DNA from: Megasphaera sp. AM44-1BH
Lineage (GTDB): Bacteria > Bacillota > Negativicutes > Veillonellales > Megasphaeraceae
Assembly: GCF_003467125.1 (NCBI RefSeq)
Contig: NZ_QSFA01000016.1
Location: 240-60,008, forward strand
Length of the DNA: 59,769 nt
Direction of reading: 5' to 3'
In this document: piece after piece, positions 41,943 to 51,429 of the stretch
How positions within the stretch are numbered: the stretch's first letter is position 1
Layout: every line of letters starts with the position of its first letter
The notes under the pieces: model-generated
The model's database searches: none
Seen by the model: the letters and a program-made list of their open reading frames with translations, nothing else
Told to the model about the DNA's origin: nothing
Translations under genes and position numbers: made by a program

Positions 41943-42695
41943 ATGATCCGTTTACAGGATATTACTGTGGCTTACGGGCCACGGGTCATTCTGAATCATA
42001 TCAACCTGGATATCCATGATGGGGAAACGCTGGGCATACTGGGAGCCAGTGGTTCAGGCAAGAGTACCATTCTGCGCCTGATCATCGGACTTCAGAAGCC
42101 TTCCGGCGGCCATATTTTTATAGACGGCCAGGACATCACGGATTTTACAGAAGATGAGATGGATCAGGTACGGCTCCATATGGGCATGGTTTTTCAGTAC
42201 TCTGCCTTGTTTGATTCTATGAGTGTCGGTGAAAATGTGGCCTTTGGCCTCAGACAGCACCGCAAGCTCCCGGAGGAGGAAATCCGCAATATCGTCCGGG
42301 AAAAGCTGCATCTTGTCGGATTGGACCATGCAGAGGATATGATGCCCAATGACCTTTCGGGGGGCATGAAAAAAAGAGTTAGTCTGGCGCGGGCTATTGC
42401 GCTGGAACCCCGGGTCATACTCTATGATGAACCGACGGCAGGTCTGGACCCGCTGCGCAGCATGGATATCAACAGGCTGATTGTTACGACACAGCGTCAG
42501 CTTCATACGACGTCTGTCATCGTTACCCATGACATGGAATCGGCCTTCTTTGTAGCTGACAGGCTGGCGTATCTGGAAGACGGTGTTTTCCGGCTTATAG
42601 CAGATAAGGATACATTCCGGGATTCGCCGGATGAACATATACAGCGGTTCATCCACGGCGGTCTGATGCGGCAGGATGGGAGGTATGCGCCATGA
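41943..42695 (+). CDS. mlaF: MlaF-family ABC transporter ATP-binding protein
   Basis: 250 residues. Walker A GASGSGKST, Q-loop region MVFQYSALFDSM, signature LSGGMKKRVSLARAIA, Walker B VILYDEPTAGLDP and the switch His in VIVTHDMES are all intact. The LSGGMKKR form is typical of Mla/Mkl-type importers. It hydrolyses ATP on the cytoplasmic face to drive the MlaE permease. The stop overlaps the mlaD ATG by 4 bp, so translation is coupled. Confidence 0.96.
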   Translation: MIRLQDITVAYGPRVILNHINLDIHDGETLGILGASGSGKSTILRLIIGLQKPSGGHIFIDGQDITDFTEDEMDQVRLHMGMVFQYSALFDSMSVGENVAFGLRQHRKLPEEEIRNIVREKLHLVGLDHAEDMMPNDLSGGMKKRVSLARAIALEPRVILYDEPTAGLDPLRSMDINRLIVTTQRQLHTTSVIVTHDMESAFFVADRLAYLEDGVFRLIADKDTFRDSPDEHIQRFIHGGLMRQDGRYAP

Positions 42696-43936
42696 AATGG
42701 AGTGCAGAAGCAAAAGTCGGCCTGGTAACCATTGTTGGCGTACTGGTTTTTACCTATGTAGTCATCAACCTGGCCCACGCGGAAATATTTGGCAAGCCGG
42801 GCTATGTCATTCATGCCATGTTCCGTGATGCCAATGGCCTGCAGAAAGGCAATTCCGTCCGCTATGTCGGCGTTCACGTCGGCAAGGTTAAGGATGTGAC
42901 GCCTTCCAAGAACGGGGTAGACGTTGCCATGAAGATAGATAAGGGAACGGAAATTCCCAAAGGTTCGAAACTGGCGATTACGACAGACGGTCTTCTGGGT
43001 GAAAAGATTATTTCCATTACGCCCGGCAAGGATTCGACCCAGCTTGTGGCTGATGGGGAATACCTGAACGGCAATGACGGCAAGACCATGGACGATATGA
43101 TGGAAAGTACGGGTAAGCTGGTAGCCAGTGCCAATGATATGATCAATAACATAAATAGTGTCATCGGTCATCCGGATACGCAGAAAGCGATGCGAGGGAC
43201 CTTCCAGAATATAGAAGGCATGACCGGGCGGGTCAACGGCCTGATGGATGCCAATGCCGGCAATATCCAGGAAATGACGGCACATATGGCGTCGGTAACG
43301 GCATCTCTCGATGCGGCTGCCGCCCAGCTGGCTGCCATGAACAGTGATGGCGCTATTTCGGAAAATGTCCGCGATACGGCAGCCAATATGAAACGCATTA
43401 CAGACAGTTTTGAACAGACGGCGCTGGCCGTACAGAAAATCACGACCGACGAGCAGAGCCAGAAAGATTTGCAGAAAACCCTCCACAACACCGCAGAAAT
43501 ATCGGGGAAACTGAATAAGGTCCTCGGCGGCGGAGGCGGACTCAAAACAGAAGGCGATGCCAATATCTTATATAATGACAGCAAAAGTGAAACGGGTGCC
43601 GCTGTAAATTTTAGGGTGTACCGGAACCATACATTCGGGCTCCTCGGGGCTGAGAATATAGGCAACGGTACGAAAATGAATTTTCAGTATGGATTCAGAC
43701 ATCCCGGCTTTGATATCCGGGCCGGCCTTATCCGCGGCGAACTCGGAATGGGGCTGGATTTTTTCCAGGATAAACCGTTCCGGCTCAGCCTGGAAGGGTA
43801 TGATCCCGATGACTGGCGGTACCGCCTGAAAGCGAAATACCGCCTGACAGACAATGTATTTCTTTTTGGCCAGTTCACGCGGCCCATGAACCGCAGTGAC
43901 GGCGGCAATTATTATGGTATTGACTATGTCTTTTAA
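42692..43936 (+). CDS. mlaD: MlaD (MCE domain) fused to a C-terminal outer-membrane barrel
   Basis: 414 residues, much longer than E. coli MlaD (about 183). There is one N-terminal membrane helix (VGLVTIVGVLVFTYVVINL), then the MCE domain with RDANGLQKGNSVRYVGVHVGKV and TDGLLGEKI. A long helical region (residues about 135-270) contains MCE-type helices. The final 120 residues alternate hydrophobic beta-strands rich in Gly/aromatics (AVNFRVYRNHTFGLLG, KMNFQYGFRHPGFDIRAG, YRLKAKYRLTDNVFLFGQF) and end in YGIDYVF, an outer-membrane barrel signature. This fits the single-protein transenvelope bridge described for Veillonella MlaD, where hexameric MCE rings connect to the outer membrane. Confidence 0.93.
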   Translation: MKWSAEAKVGLVTIVGVLVFTYVVINLAHAEIFGKPGYVIHAMFRDANGLQKGNSVRYVGVHVGKVKDVTPSKNGVDVAMKIDKGTEIPKGSKLAITTDGLLGEKIISITPGKDSTQLVADGEYLNGNDGKTMDDMMESTGKLVASANDMINNINSVIGHPDTQKAMRGTFQNIEGMTGRVNGLMDANAGNIQEMTAHMASVTASLDAAAAQLAAMNSDGAISENVRDTAANMKRITDSFEQTALAVQKITTDEQSQKDLQKTLHNTAEISGKLNKVLGGGGGLKTEGDANILYNDSKSETGAAVNFRVYRNHTFGLLGAENIGNGTKMNFQYGFRHPGFDIRAGLIRGELGMGLDFFQDKPFRLSLEGYDPDDWRYRLKAKYRLTDNVFLFGQFTRPMNRSDGGNYYGIDYVF

Positions 43937-43983
43937 AAGGCATTCTGCAATAGATAGCAATTCGATCAATGGGGGTACCCGTA

Positions 43984-45600
43984 ATGGACAAAAACTTGTA
44001 TAAAAAAATTGTTGTTGCCCTGATGATTTCAACCTTAGGGACGGTGTCTGCATGGGCAGCAGAAGAAGCCGTCGTTCCTGTCGATCTGGCTCAGGCAGCC
44101 GTTACCGATGCGGCCCGGGATACAGCCGGCCAGAAGGCTTCCCGGACCAGTAAAAAGGCAGTCCGTGCTGTAAAGAATCAGACCACCGTGGCCCGGACTG
44201 GAGCTATCGGCACGTCGGATGTGACGCCGCAGCTGCGGGAAGAACTGGCGCAGAAAATCACTTCCGATATGGAAGCCAGTGCAAAACGGGCGGCTGCCAG
44301 ACATGATGACGACCCGGTCATCGTCGTCGGCCGTGTCGCTTCCGACCAGGCTGTTGATCTGACACTGCCCAAAACGGTGCAGATGGCTCTCGACTACAAC
44401 CGGGACATCAAGGTGGCCCATTATGCCCTGACCAGCTCGGATTTTGATATCGCTATTGCCAAAGCCGGTAAGATGCCCCAGGTAGGCTATACCTGGAGCG
44501 GTGCCCGCAAGATGGGGCAGGCCAATGGAAGAGACGTCATTGCGAACAGTTTCGGAAACAGCTTCAGCGTCAGCATTCCCTTGTATACAGGCGGACAGGT
44601 GGAAAATGAAATTGCCAACGCCAAACTGAGCAAGACCAATGCCCAGGAAGAAATGCTCCGCGTCCAGCAGGCGACGAAGTATTCCGCCGTAGAAGGGTAT
44701 TATGCCCTTCTGGCCTATCAGGAACTGCGGGACGTATACCATGAAGCCGTCGATAACCTGCAGGGTCACTTGGATAATGTAACGGCCCAGTACAATGTGG
44801 GCACCAAGGCCAAAGTTGATGTCCTGTCCTCCAACGTATCCCTGGCCAATTCCAAGACGACAGCCGTGACGGCAGACAATAATGTTGCCATTGCCGAATC
44901 GAATCTGAATAACATCCTTGGCCTGCCGCTGCAGACCAAGCTGAATCTGGCCGATCATCAGCTGCCTTTTGATACGTATGACATTTCTCTTCAGGAAGCC
45001 ATTGATTATGCCATGAAATATCGTCCGGAAGTCCTACAGGCAGCCGTTGCCGTACAGGAAGCGGAACACAATATTGGCATTGCCCAGGCTGGCAACCGCC
45101 CGACCGTATCGGTAGGGGCCGGCCGCGGCTGGACTGATGATGATTTCCCCGGCGTCGATGACCATAACTGGAGCATAACCGGCGGCGTTTCCTGGAGCTT
45201 ATGGGATGGCGGCGCTACCAATGCCAGAATCAAAAAGTCCAAAGAAGCGCTCCTTTCTGCCCGGGAAACAGAACAGAAGACACGGGAAGCGGTACAGCTG
45301 GAAGTCAAGCAGGCCTATCTCAATATCCGCAGTGCAGCCCAGAAAGTAGAAGAAACGACGGCGGTCATTGACCAGGCCAAGGAAAATTACCGTATCCAGA
45401 ACATCCGTTATCAGGCCGGCGTCGGTATCAACCTGGATGTCCTCGATGCCCAGCTGAGCCTCAACGAAGCGCAGGTCAACCACATTCAGGCATTGTATGA
45501 TTACAATGTAGGCATTGCCAAACTGGAACAGGCCATGGGCGTCGATGTCCGTTCCGGTGTCATCCATCCGTCGCTGACGGCAACAGGATATAAAGGCTGA
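43984..45600 (+). CDS. tolC: TolC-family outer-membrane efflux protein
   Basis: About 538 residues from ATG 43984, which follows GGGGG at 8 nt; an ATG 15 bp upstream lacks a ribosome binding site. Signal peptide KKIVVALMISTLGTVSAWAAE. An Ala/Lys-rich linker of about 110 residues precedes the two OEP repeats: LTLPKTVQMALDYNRDIKVAHYAL... and ISLQEAIDYAMKYRPEVLQAAVAVQEAE..., each with long coiled-coil hairpins. It forms a trimeric barrel plus periplasmic tunnel for efflux or type I secretion. Placement after mlaD and before tamB matches the Veillonella gene order and suggests cooperation in lipid or protein traffic. Confidence 0.93.
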   Translation: MDKNLYKKIVVALMISTLGTVSAWAAEEAVVPVDLAQAAVTDAARDTAGQKASRTSKKAVRAVKNQTTVARTGAIGTSDVTPQLREELAQKITSDMEASAKRAAARHDDDPVIVVGRVASDQAVDLTLPKTVQMALDYNRDIKVAHYALTSSDFDIAIAKAGKMPQVGYTWSGARKMGQANGRDVIANSFGNSFSVSIPLYTGGQVENEIANAKLSKTNAQEEMLRVQQATKYSAVEGYYALLAYQELRDVYHEAVDNLQGHLDNVTAQYNVGTKAKVDVLSSNVSLANSKTTAVTADNNVAIAESNLNNILGLPLQTKLNLADHQLPFDTYDISLQEAIDYAMKYRPEVLQAAVAVQEAEHNIGIAQAGNRPTVSVGAGRGWTDDDFPGVDDHNWSITGGVSWSLWDGGATNARIKKSKEALLSARETEQKTREAVQLEVKQAYLNIRSAAQKVEETTAVIDQAKENYRIQNIRYQAGVGINLDVLDAQLSLNEAQVNHIQALYDYNVGIAKLEQAMGVDVRSGVIHPSLTATGYKG

Positions 45601-45657
45601 TTTGTCACAGTTTAAAGTAAATTTAAGAAAAGGAAACTGAATCTTACCATCTGTTTC

Positions 45658-45686
45658 TTGATTTTAATGAATAGCTTATGTACAAT
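45658..45686 (+). promoter_or_regulatory. Promoter of tamB and following genes
   Basis: TTGATT (45658-45663), a 17-bp spacer and TACAAT (45681-45686). The start point near 45693 falls inside the left arm of the next hairpin. Confidence 0.65.
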
Positions 45687-45727
45687 GAAGAGAGAATTGT
45701 AATCCTACGATTCTCTCTTCTTTTTTT
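45687..45727 (+). terminator. Terminator between tolC and tamB
   Basis: A perfect 11-bp stem GAAGAGAGAAT/ATTCTCTCTTC (45687-45697/45710-45720) is followed by seven T. It should stop transcripts coming from mla-tolC, while transcripts starting at the overlapping promoter lack part of the stem. Confidence 0.9.
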
Positions 45728-45746
45728 ACAGGAATGGAGGACGACT

Positions 45747-48700
45747 GTGCGAAAAAAATGGCTTGTCTTAAGTGCAGTCTTTGTATTCCTCTTGGCGGCG
45801 TTCTTTTCCCTGTGGATGGAAAGGCCGGCATTGATGCAAAAACTTTCTGAGACTGTGACGAGTACAGTGAATGATAAAATAAACGGTTCTCTTACTTTTA
45901 GTGCCATGGATGTTTCGCTATCCGGCAAGGTACGGATCCAGGACCCGGTCATCCGGGATACGCAGGGCCGCACGGTACTTTCCGGTTCTGATATACAGAT
46001 TTTCGTCAATCCCTGGAAAATAGTGGCGTCTCTTCCCGATGGGAATCCGGCTGCGGCTATTGAAACAGTGGATATTACAAAGCCTGTCGTACATGTATGG
46101 CAGAAACCGGCTGATAATACGTGGAATGTAGCGACTCTCATCAAGACGTCAAAAGAAAAGACCGACAGTGGATTCCGGGCTATGGTACGCTTTCATGACG
46201 GTACCATCAGGGCACGCCTGGTCGATGGCACCCTTATCACAGGCGATGGGGGAGACGGGACTCTCGATTTTAAATCCTACCCTGCTATCTATGGGGATAT
46301 GACGCTGTATGTCGATGGGGAAAAACTGACGGCCTCCGGGCACTACACCTCGTCGCGGGAGTTTGATGTCCTGCTCCACGGGGATGCTGTCCGGGCTTCG
46401 TATGCGTCGTCGTTCATTCCGTCCGGGACGGATGTCACCGTTGAAGATGGCAGTCTTCGTAATATACGGGTACGGTATGCCCGCACGCATAACGGGGATT
46501 CTTTTTCCGGGACGGCTGTTATTGATAATCTGTCCGGTACGGCATCGGGCTTTTCCTATGACCAGGTCGGCGGAACGGTCCGCCTGGATTCACAGAGTGT
46601 CCGCGTTGACCAGCTGAAAGGCCGCATCAATGGCCAGGAAGCAGCTGTATCAGGAGAAATCCGCATCGATGGGGATTCGCCTGTATTCAATCTGGACGTA
46701 AATGTACCTGGCGCGGATCTTTCGGCTTTTGCCGATATGCTGCCGGCAGGTCTTTCCGGTACGGCCGCCTTTACCGGCAGTATCTGGGGGACGGCCGGTG
46801 ATATACATGGCAGCGGGACCCTGACCATACCGGAACTGACCTATGGGGGAACGACGCTGCATCAGGGAGAGGCTGTCTTTTCCTATGATGGCAGCCGGGC
46901 CGATATATCCCATATAGCGGCGGATGCAGCCGGAGGCCATGTGGAAGGCTCCGGGACGTATGACCGGACCAGCGGTGATTTTCAGGCTTCCCTCAACGCC
47001 GATTCCATCCATCTCGAAGAAATAAGCCAGCTGCCTGTTTCGGTTCTGGGGACGGTGTCTGCTTCCCTGGCCATTTCGGGCAATCAGCAAACCGGTTCTT
47101 TACGGGCTTCCGGTCATGCCAGCGCTGTAGGCCTTTCCTATAATGGCATTGGAGCGGACCGGGCAGAAGGTGATATATACTATGAAGATGGCCTGCTTTC
47201 TCTGACGGATTTCAATGCATCGGTACAGGGCGGTACCGTCCGGGTCAATGGCGTGTATGATACGCAGGGAGCACAGACCAATCTTTCCTTTACTGCCGAT
47301 AACCTGCCCCTTGATATGGTATCGGCCTATTTGGCAGTGCCTGTGACGGGCACCTTTTCTGCGGCCGGTCACCTGTATGGTCCCGGCCCGGACTGGGATA
47401 TGATTTTCCAGGCCCGTAACGGCAGTGTACAGGGAATGCCTTTTGATACGATTGATGGCTCTGTTTCCGGTACGGGCGGGCGCATCCTCATTCCGTCCGT
47501 CGTCTGGCGCTACGTCGATGGAACCCATACGGCCAGCGGCATGGCAGATCTGGATACGCGGCAGGTGCAGCTGCAGATTACGACACAGCATATGCGGCTG
47601 GAACGGCTGCTGCCGGCACTGGGGCGGGGAAATCTTCCTCTGACGGGCTGGGCTGATAACACCATTGCCATAACGGGCAGTCTGGACCAGCCTTCGGCGC
47701 AGGGGTCGTTCCATCTGACCAGCGGTTCGGCATATGGGTATTTGTACAAAAATGTCAGTGCCGATTATACGCTGCATGATGGCACGGTTTATATTACTAA
47801 TGGCGATATTACGGCCTATGATGCTTCTATCCGCGTTGCCGGTTCCCTGGGACAGCAGATGGATCTGACACTGGATGGCAGCCATCTCGATATTTCCCGT
47901 CTGGTGCCGCAGAAAGGACCACAGCGGTCGGGCATCATGAATGTCAAAGGACACGTTGGCGGCACGATGGACAGTCCTGTCTTTGAAGGTTCGCTTCAAT
48001 CGGACTCGCTGACGTTTAATGACATAGCTCTTGACGATATACAGGGTAATCTCGGATATTACGGCGGTATTTTCCGGCTGACGGATTTTCATTTCAAGCA
48101 GAATGGGGGAACCTATGAACTGCGTGGCGGATATAATCCGGCGAATGGCTGGATTATGGCACGGGCCCGCGTTCAGGCGGCGGACCTTGCCAGCATCCTG
48201 AAAGTAGCGGGAGCTCCCATGCAGTCCGTCCAGGGCCGCCTGGAAGGGCAGCTGGCCATTGACGGGACGACCAGTGATCCCCGGGCACGCCTGACAGGGA
48301 CATTGACCCAGGGATACATCGATGATGCGGCTATCGAGCCTGCCCATATCGATGTCCAGTATGAAAACAATGCCGTACAGATTCATGAGCTGACACTGAA
48401 AACCGGTGATGCCATACTGGCCGCCCAGGGGTCCTATGCCCTCCATGGACCGGTACAGATGCAGATTGCCGCCCGCAATTTCCCGGCCCGTCTGCTGACG
48501 GCGATAACGGGACAGAAAAATATCCAGATTGATGCACCTGTCGATTTTGTAGCCAACCTGAGCGGCACAGGGGACCATCCCAGCGCCGACGTTTCGCTGC
48601 AGCTCGGGAGCGGCACCGTCAATGGCATTTCCTTTACCAGTATGTATGCCCTGCTGAATCTTCGGGACCGCATGATCAAGGTCAATCAGGCATATGCCGT

Positions 48701-50042
48701 AAAGGATCCTTATAAGGCGAGTGCCTCCGGGACGATTCCCGTGGCGGCTCTGACCGGGGAAAAGACAGACGAATCGATGAACGTTACGGTAAAACTGGAT
48801 CATGCCGGGCTGGATATACTGACCTTCCTGACACCCCTTGTCACCAATGCCCAGGGCGGACTGGATGGTTCGCTGCAGCTCAAAGGAACGGCGGCAGATC
48901 CGCAGGTATACGGGACACTGAGTGTCGATAACGGCTCTCTGTCCATCAAAACCGTGCGGAACCCGCTGACACAGATTTCGGGGCAGATTCAGTTTACGGG
49001 CCGCAAGGCTGCGTTTTCCGGTTCTGCCGTTATGGATAAGGCCAAAGCAAAAAATCCGGGAAAGCTGCAGATACAGGCCGATGCTTCCTGGCAGGGGTGG
49101 GAGGTTACCTCGTATAAAGGATCCCTCGTACTCGATCATCTGGGCGTAATCTGCCCATATTTTACAGGACCTCTGACAGGAAATCTGACTGTATCCCCTG
49201 GCGACGGCATGCCGCTATTGGCAGGGACGGTAACCATCGATGATACGACACTGGATCTGCCGCTCAGTCTGAGCGATACGCAAAGTAGTCTCGATGCGGC
49301 TCTCGATATCACGGTCGCACTGGGGGATAATGTGCGGCTGTATAACGGCGCACTGTATGACCTGATGGTACGGGGAAGTGCCCATTTCGGAGGTACCCTG
49401 GCTCATCCTCATGGAACCGGTGGGTTTGAAGCTACACGCGGCACCATTCACTATCTCGACACGAACTTCCGTGTATCCCGTGCAAAGGCTGAATTCAATC
49501 AGCCCGATACCTTCCTGCCGTCTCTGGATGTGGAAGGACATACCCGCGTCGGCCAGTACAATGTCCTGCTCAATCTGCGCGGTCCGGCCGATGCGATGGA
49601 TCTCATGCTGCGGTCCAATCCGCCTCTTACGAAGGCCCAGATCATTTCTTTGATTACCCTGCGGAACAGCAACGGTAAAAAGGATAGTTCCCTTAATAGT
49701 GAAGACGTCAATACTCTTATAGGGAGCGGCATCCGCATGACCCTCAACAGTCTGGGCGTGACACAGGCACTGGAAAAGGCACTGAATCTGGATATGCTCA
49801 ACATTACGACAGGGGCCCTGGACTACAACAGCAAGACTGCCGATGTGGGAAATAACTATTATAATATAGAAATGGGCAAATATTTGTTCAATGATTTCAT
49901 GCTGACGGCTGCTTTTGGCCTGAATCATGATGACAACCGCATAGGTATGCAGTATAATTTGGGAAGTAAGTTTGGTGTGGCCGCCTGGAAATCGGCCGAT
50001 GATTCCTTTGTCGGCGGCATGTATAAGTATAGCTTCTATTAG
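45747..50042 (+). CDS. tamB: TamB/AsmA-like translocation and lipid-transport protein
   Basis: About 1431 residues from GTG 45747, six bases after GGAGG; the frame is open further upstream through the terminator. The N-terminus is a single membrane anchor (WLVLSAVFVFLLAAFFSLW). The protein is otherwise long repetitive beta-strand sequence with recurrent G-x-L/V-x-V/I strands, consistent with the hydrophobic taco-like beta-groove of AsmA/TamB proteins. The C-terminal DUF490 region contains GGFEATRGTIHYLDTNFRVSRAKAEF, ANPLTKAQI-like SNPPLTKAQIISLITL and DYNSKTADVG. TamB-like proteins bridge the periplasm and move phospholipids, and assist barrel assembly with a TamA/BamA partner. It lies between the mla-tolC block and bamA. 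Confidence 0.93.
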   Translation: MRKKWLVLSAVFVFLLAAFFSLWMERPALMQKLSETVTSTVNDKINGSLTFSAMDVSLSGKVRIQDPVIRDTQGRTVLSGSDIQIFVNPWKIVASLPDGNPAAAIETVDITKPVVHVWQKPADNTWNVATLIKTSKEKTDSGFRAMVRFHDGTIRARLVDGTLITGDGGDGTLDFKSYPAIYGDMTLYVDGEKLTASGHYTSSREFDVLLHGDAVRASYASSFIPSGTDVTVEDGSLRNIRVRYARTHNGDSFSGTAVIDNLSGTASGFSYDQVGGTVRLDSQSVRVDQLKGRINGQEAAVSGEIRIDGDSPVFNLDVNVPGADLSAFADMLPAGLSGTAAFTGSIWGTAGDIHGSGTLTIPELTYGGTTLHQGEAVFSYDGSRADISHIAADAAGGHVEGSGTYDRTSGDFQASLNADSIHLEEISQLPVSVLGTVSASLAISGNQQTGSLRASGHASAVGLSYNGIGADRAEGDIYYEDGLLSLTDFNASVQGGTVRVNGVYDTQGAQTNLSFTADNLPLDMVSAYLAVPVTGTFSAAGHLYGPGPDWDMIFQARNGSVQGMPFDTIDGSVSGTGGRILIPSVVWRYVDGTHTASGMADLDTRQVQLQITTQHMRLERLLPALGRGNLPLTGWADNTIAITGSLDQPSAQGSFHLTSGSAYGYLYKNVSADYTLHDGTVYITNGDITAYDASIRVAGSLGQQMDLTLDGSHLDISRLVPQKGPQRSGIMNVKGHVGGTMDSPVFEGSLQSDSLTFNDIALDDIQGNLGYYGGIFRLTDFHFKQNGGTYELRGGYNPANGWIMARARVQAADLASILKVAGAPMQSVQGRLEGQLAIDGTTSDPRARLTGTLTQGYIDDAAIEPAHIDVQYENNAVQIHELTLKTGDAILAAQGSYALHGPVQMQIAARNFPARLLTAITGQKNIQIDAPVDFVANLSGTGDHPSADVSLQLGSGTVNGISFTSMYALLNLRDRMIKVNQAYAVKDPYKASASGTIPVAALTGEKTDESMNVTVKLDHAGLDILTFLTPLVTNAQGGLDGSLQLKGTAADPQVYGTLSVDNGSLSIKTVRNPLTQISGQIQFTGRKAAFSGSAVMDKAKAKNPGKLQIQADASWQGWEVTSYKGSLVLDHLGVICPYFTGPLTGNLTVSPGDGMPLLAGTVTIDDTTLDLPLSLSDTQSSLDAALDITVALGDNVRLYNGALYDLMVRGSAHFGGTLAHPHGTGGFEATRGTIHYLDTNFRVSRAKAEFNQPDTFLPSLDVEGHTRVGQYNVLLNLRGPADAMDLMLRSNPPLTKAQIISLITLRNSNGKKDSSLNSEDVNTLIGSGIRMTLNSLGVTQALEKALNLDMLNITTGALDYNSKTADVGNNYYNIEMGKYLFNDFMLTAAFGLNHDDNRIGMQYNLGSKFGVAAWKSADDSFVGGMYKYSFY

Positions 50043-50055
50043 GGGGGGACAGAAG

Positions 50056-50694
50056 TTGCTGGAGACCTATTTAAAAGAATTACAACAGATAAAACTTCTG
50101 GATCCGGAAGAAGAAAGAGCGCTCTGGCGGGCCTATAAAGACCAGGGCAGCCAGGAAAGCCGGCGGCGCCTCATAGAGCAGTACCAGCCGCTGGTTTTCC
50201 GGGAAGCGATGCGCTGGCATATCCCGCGGGATATGCTGCAGGATGCCCTGCAGGAAGGGACACTGGGGCTGATTGAAGCGGTGGAACGATATGATTACCG
50301 GCGCAATGTGGCCTTTCCTATTTTTGCCGTCCATCGTATCCGCGGGGAAATCCTGGATTTCCTGCAGAAAGAAAATAAACGGTCTTCCCTGTCCCTGGAT
50401 GAACCCGATGAAAACGGCGTTACCTTGCGGGACCAGCTGCCGGACCGGGCAGAGGATCTGGCCGAACGCACAGGCCGCCAGATTTTATTTGAACACGTGG
50501 CGCAGACACTGCAGCGTCTGCCCCAGAAGGAACAGATTGTCGTGGAGGGCGTCTATCTCAAAGACCAGCAGCAGAAATCACTGGCTCATGATTTATCTGT
50601 CAGCCTGCCTTATGTGTACCGGCTGCAGAAACGGGGCATCCGCCGCGTGCGGGGGATGCTGAGCCGTTTTATTCACGACAACAAGGAGAAGTAA
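50056..50694 (+). CDS. Sigma-70 family (group 3-like) sigma factor
   Basis: About 212 residues from TTG 50056, which follows a G7 ribosome binding site; the frame is open further upstream inside tamB. Region 2 shows QYQPLVFREAM, DMLQDALQEGTLGLIEAVERYDYRRNVAFPIFAVHRIRGEILDFLQ, close to SigF/SigB/FliA types. A short linker stands in for region 3 (RSSLSLDEPDENG). Region 4 shows LPQKEQIVVEGVYLKDQQQKSLAHDLSVSLPYVYRLQKRGIRRVR, a helix-turn-helix for the -35 element. It would direct RNA polymerase to an alternative promoter set. Its place between tamB and bamA, 13 bp after tamB, suggests that it controls envelope genes. It is not a housekeeping sigma (too short). Regulon unknown. Confidence 0.88.
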   Translation: MLETYLKELQQIKLLDPEEERALWRAYKDQGSQESRRRLIEQYQPLVFREAMRWHIPRDMLQDALQEGTLGLIEAVERYDYRRNVAFPIFAVHRIRGEILDFLQKENKRSSLSLDEPDENGVTLRDQLPDRAEDLAERTGRQILFEHVAQTLQRLPQKEQIVVEGVYLKDQQQKSLAHDLSVSLPYVYRLQKRGIRRVRGMLSRFIHDNKEK

Positions 50695-50833
50695 ATAGGG
50701 TATAAACCGGAGAAAATAAGAGAATATAGAAGTATTTTCCAGATAAAGTGCTGCTTTTTTCTTTATTTCTCCGTTCGCTGATGCTTTCTTTTTCAGGATT
50801 TTATAAACATGCTGGGAAAGGAGCTTGTGCAGA

Positions 50834-51415
50834 ATGGCAAAATCAGACAACGAACAGGCAGAACGTGTCCGTTCTGCCAGGGCCTGGCTGGAACGAGCCG
50901 AAAAATCCTTTGATAACAAGGCCGATGTCCGGGGAGAACTCAATCTCATGCTGGCAGAAGCAGAAATGAAGAATCTCCGGAAAAATCACGGCACAGGCCG
51001 TAAAATCCGCAGGCTGGCAGCTGTCCTGACCGCATTGGTACTGGCCCTGGGCATCTGGCAGTTCATGCGTCTGGAAGCGCCGTCATCTGATTTTACCCGG
51101 CCTGCCGGCAGTGAGACGGCAGCAGATACGTCCCGGCCGATGCCGCAGCCACAGCCAGAAAAAGAACCGGAGCCAGTCGTAACGGCAGAAGAGACACCAG
51201 CGATGCAGCAGGTTTCAGGCAGTGAACATCATGTCGATGCATTGCCGGAAGTACGACAGGGGGAAACAGGACGGGAGACGGAACGGACAGAACCAGCTCC
51301 TGAAACTGTACCATATACACAGCCTGTACAAAAAAAGGTCTTATCAGACCGGCAGGTACAGGCTGCCGTACAAGATGCGCGTCATAGTTTGCGCGGTGCG
51401 GAAACCAAGAAATGA
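50834..51415 (+). CDS. Single-pass membrane protein of unknown function (candidate anti-sigma factor)
   Basis: About 193 residues from ATG 50834 with GGAGC upstream. Layout: a hydrophilic, probably helical N-terminal segment of about 60 residues (SDNEQAERVRSARAWLERAEKS...), one membrane helix (LAAVLTALVLALGIWQF), then a Pro/Glu-rich extracytoplasmic tail (MPQPQPEKEPEPVV) with no recognisable fold. I do not recognise the family. It directly follows a sigma-factor gene and precedes bamA; size and topology fit a membrane anti-sigma factor or a TonB-like/envelope spacer. The gap before it (50695-50833) holds an imperfect inverted repeat GGAGAAAATAA/TTATTTCTCC (about 50709-50772). Confidence 0.6.
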   Translation: MAKSDNEQAERVRSARAWLERAEKSFDNKADVRGELNLMLAEAEMKNLRKNHGTGRKIRRLAAVLTALVLALGIWQFMRLEAPSSDFTRPAGSETAADTSRPMPQPQPEKEPEPVVTAEETPAMQQVSGSEHHVDALPEVRQGETGRETERTEPAPETVPYTQPVQKKVLSDRQVQAAVQDARHSLRGAETKK

Positions 51416-51429
51416 CAACGGAGGGTCTT

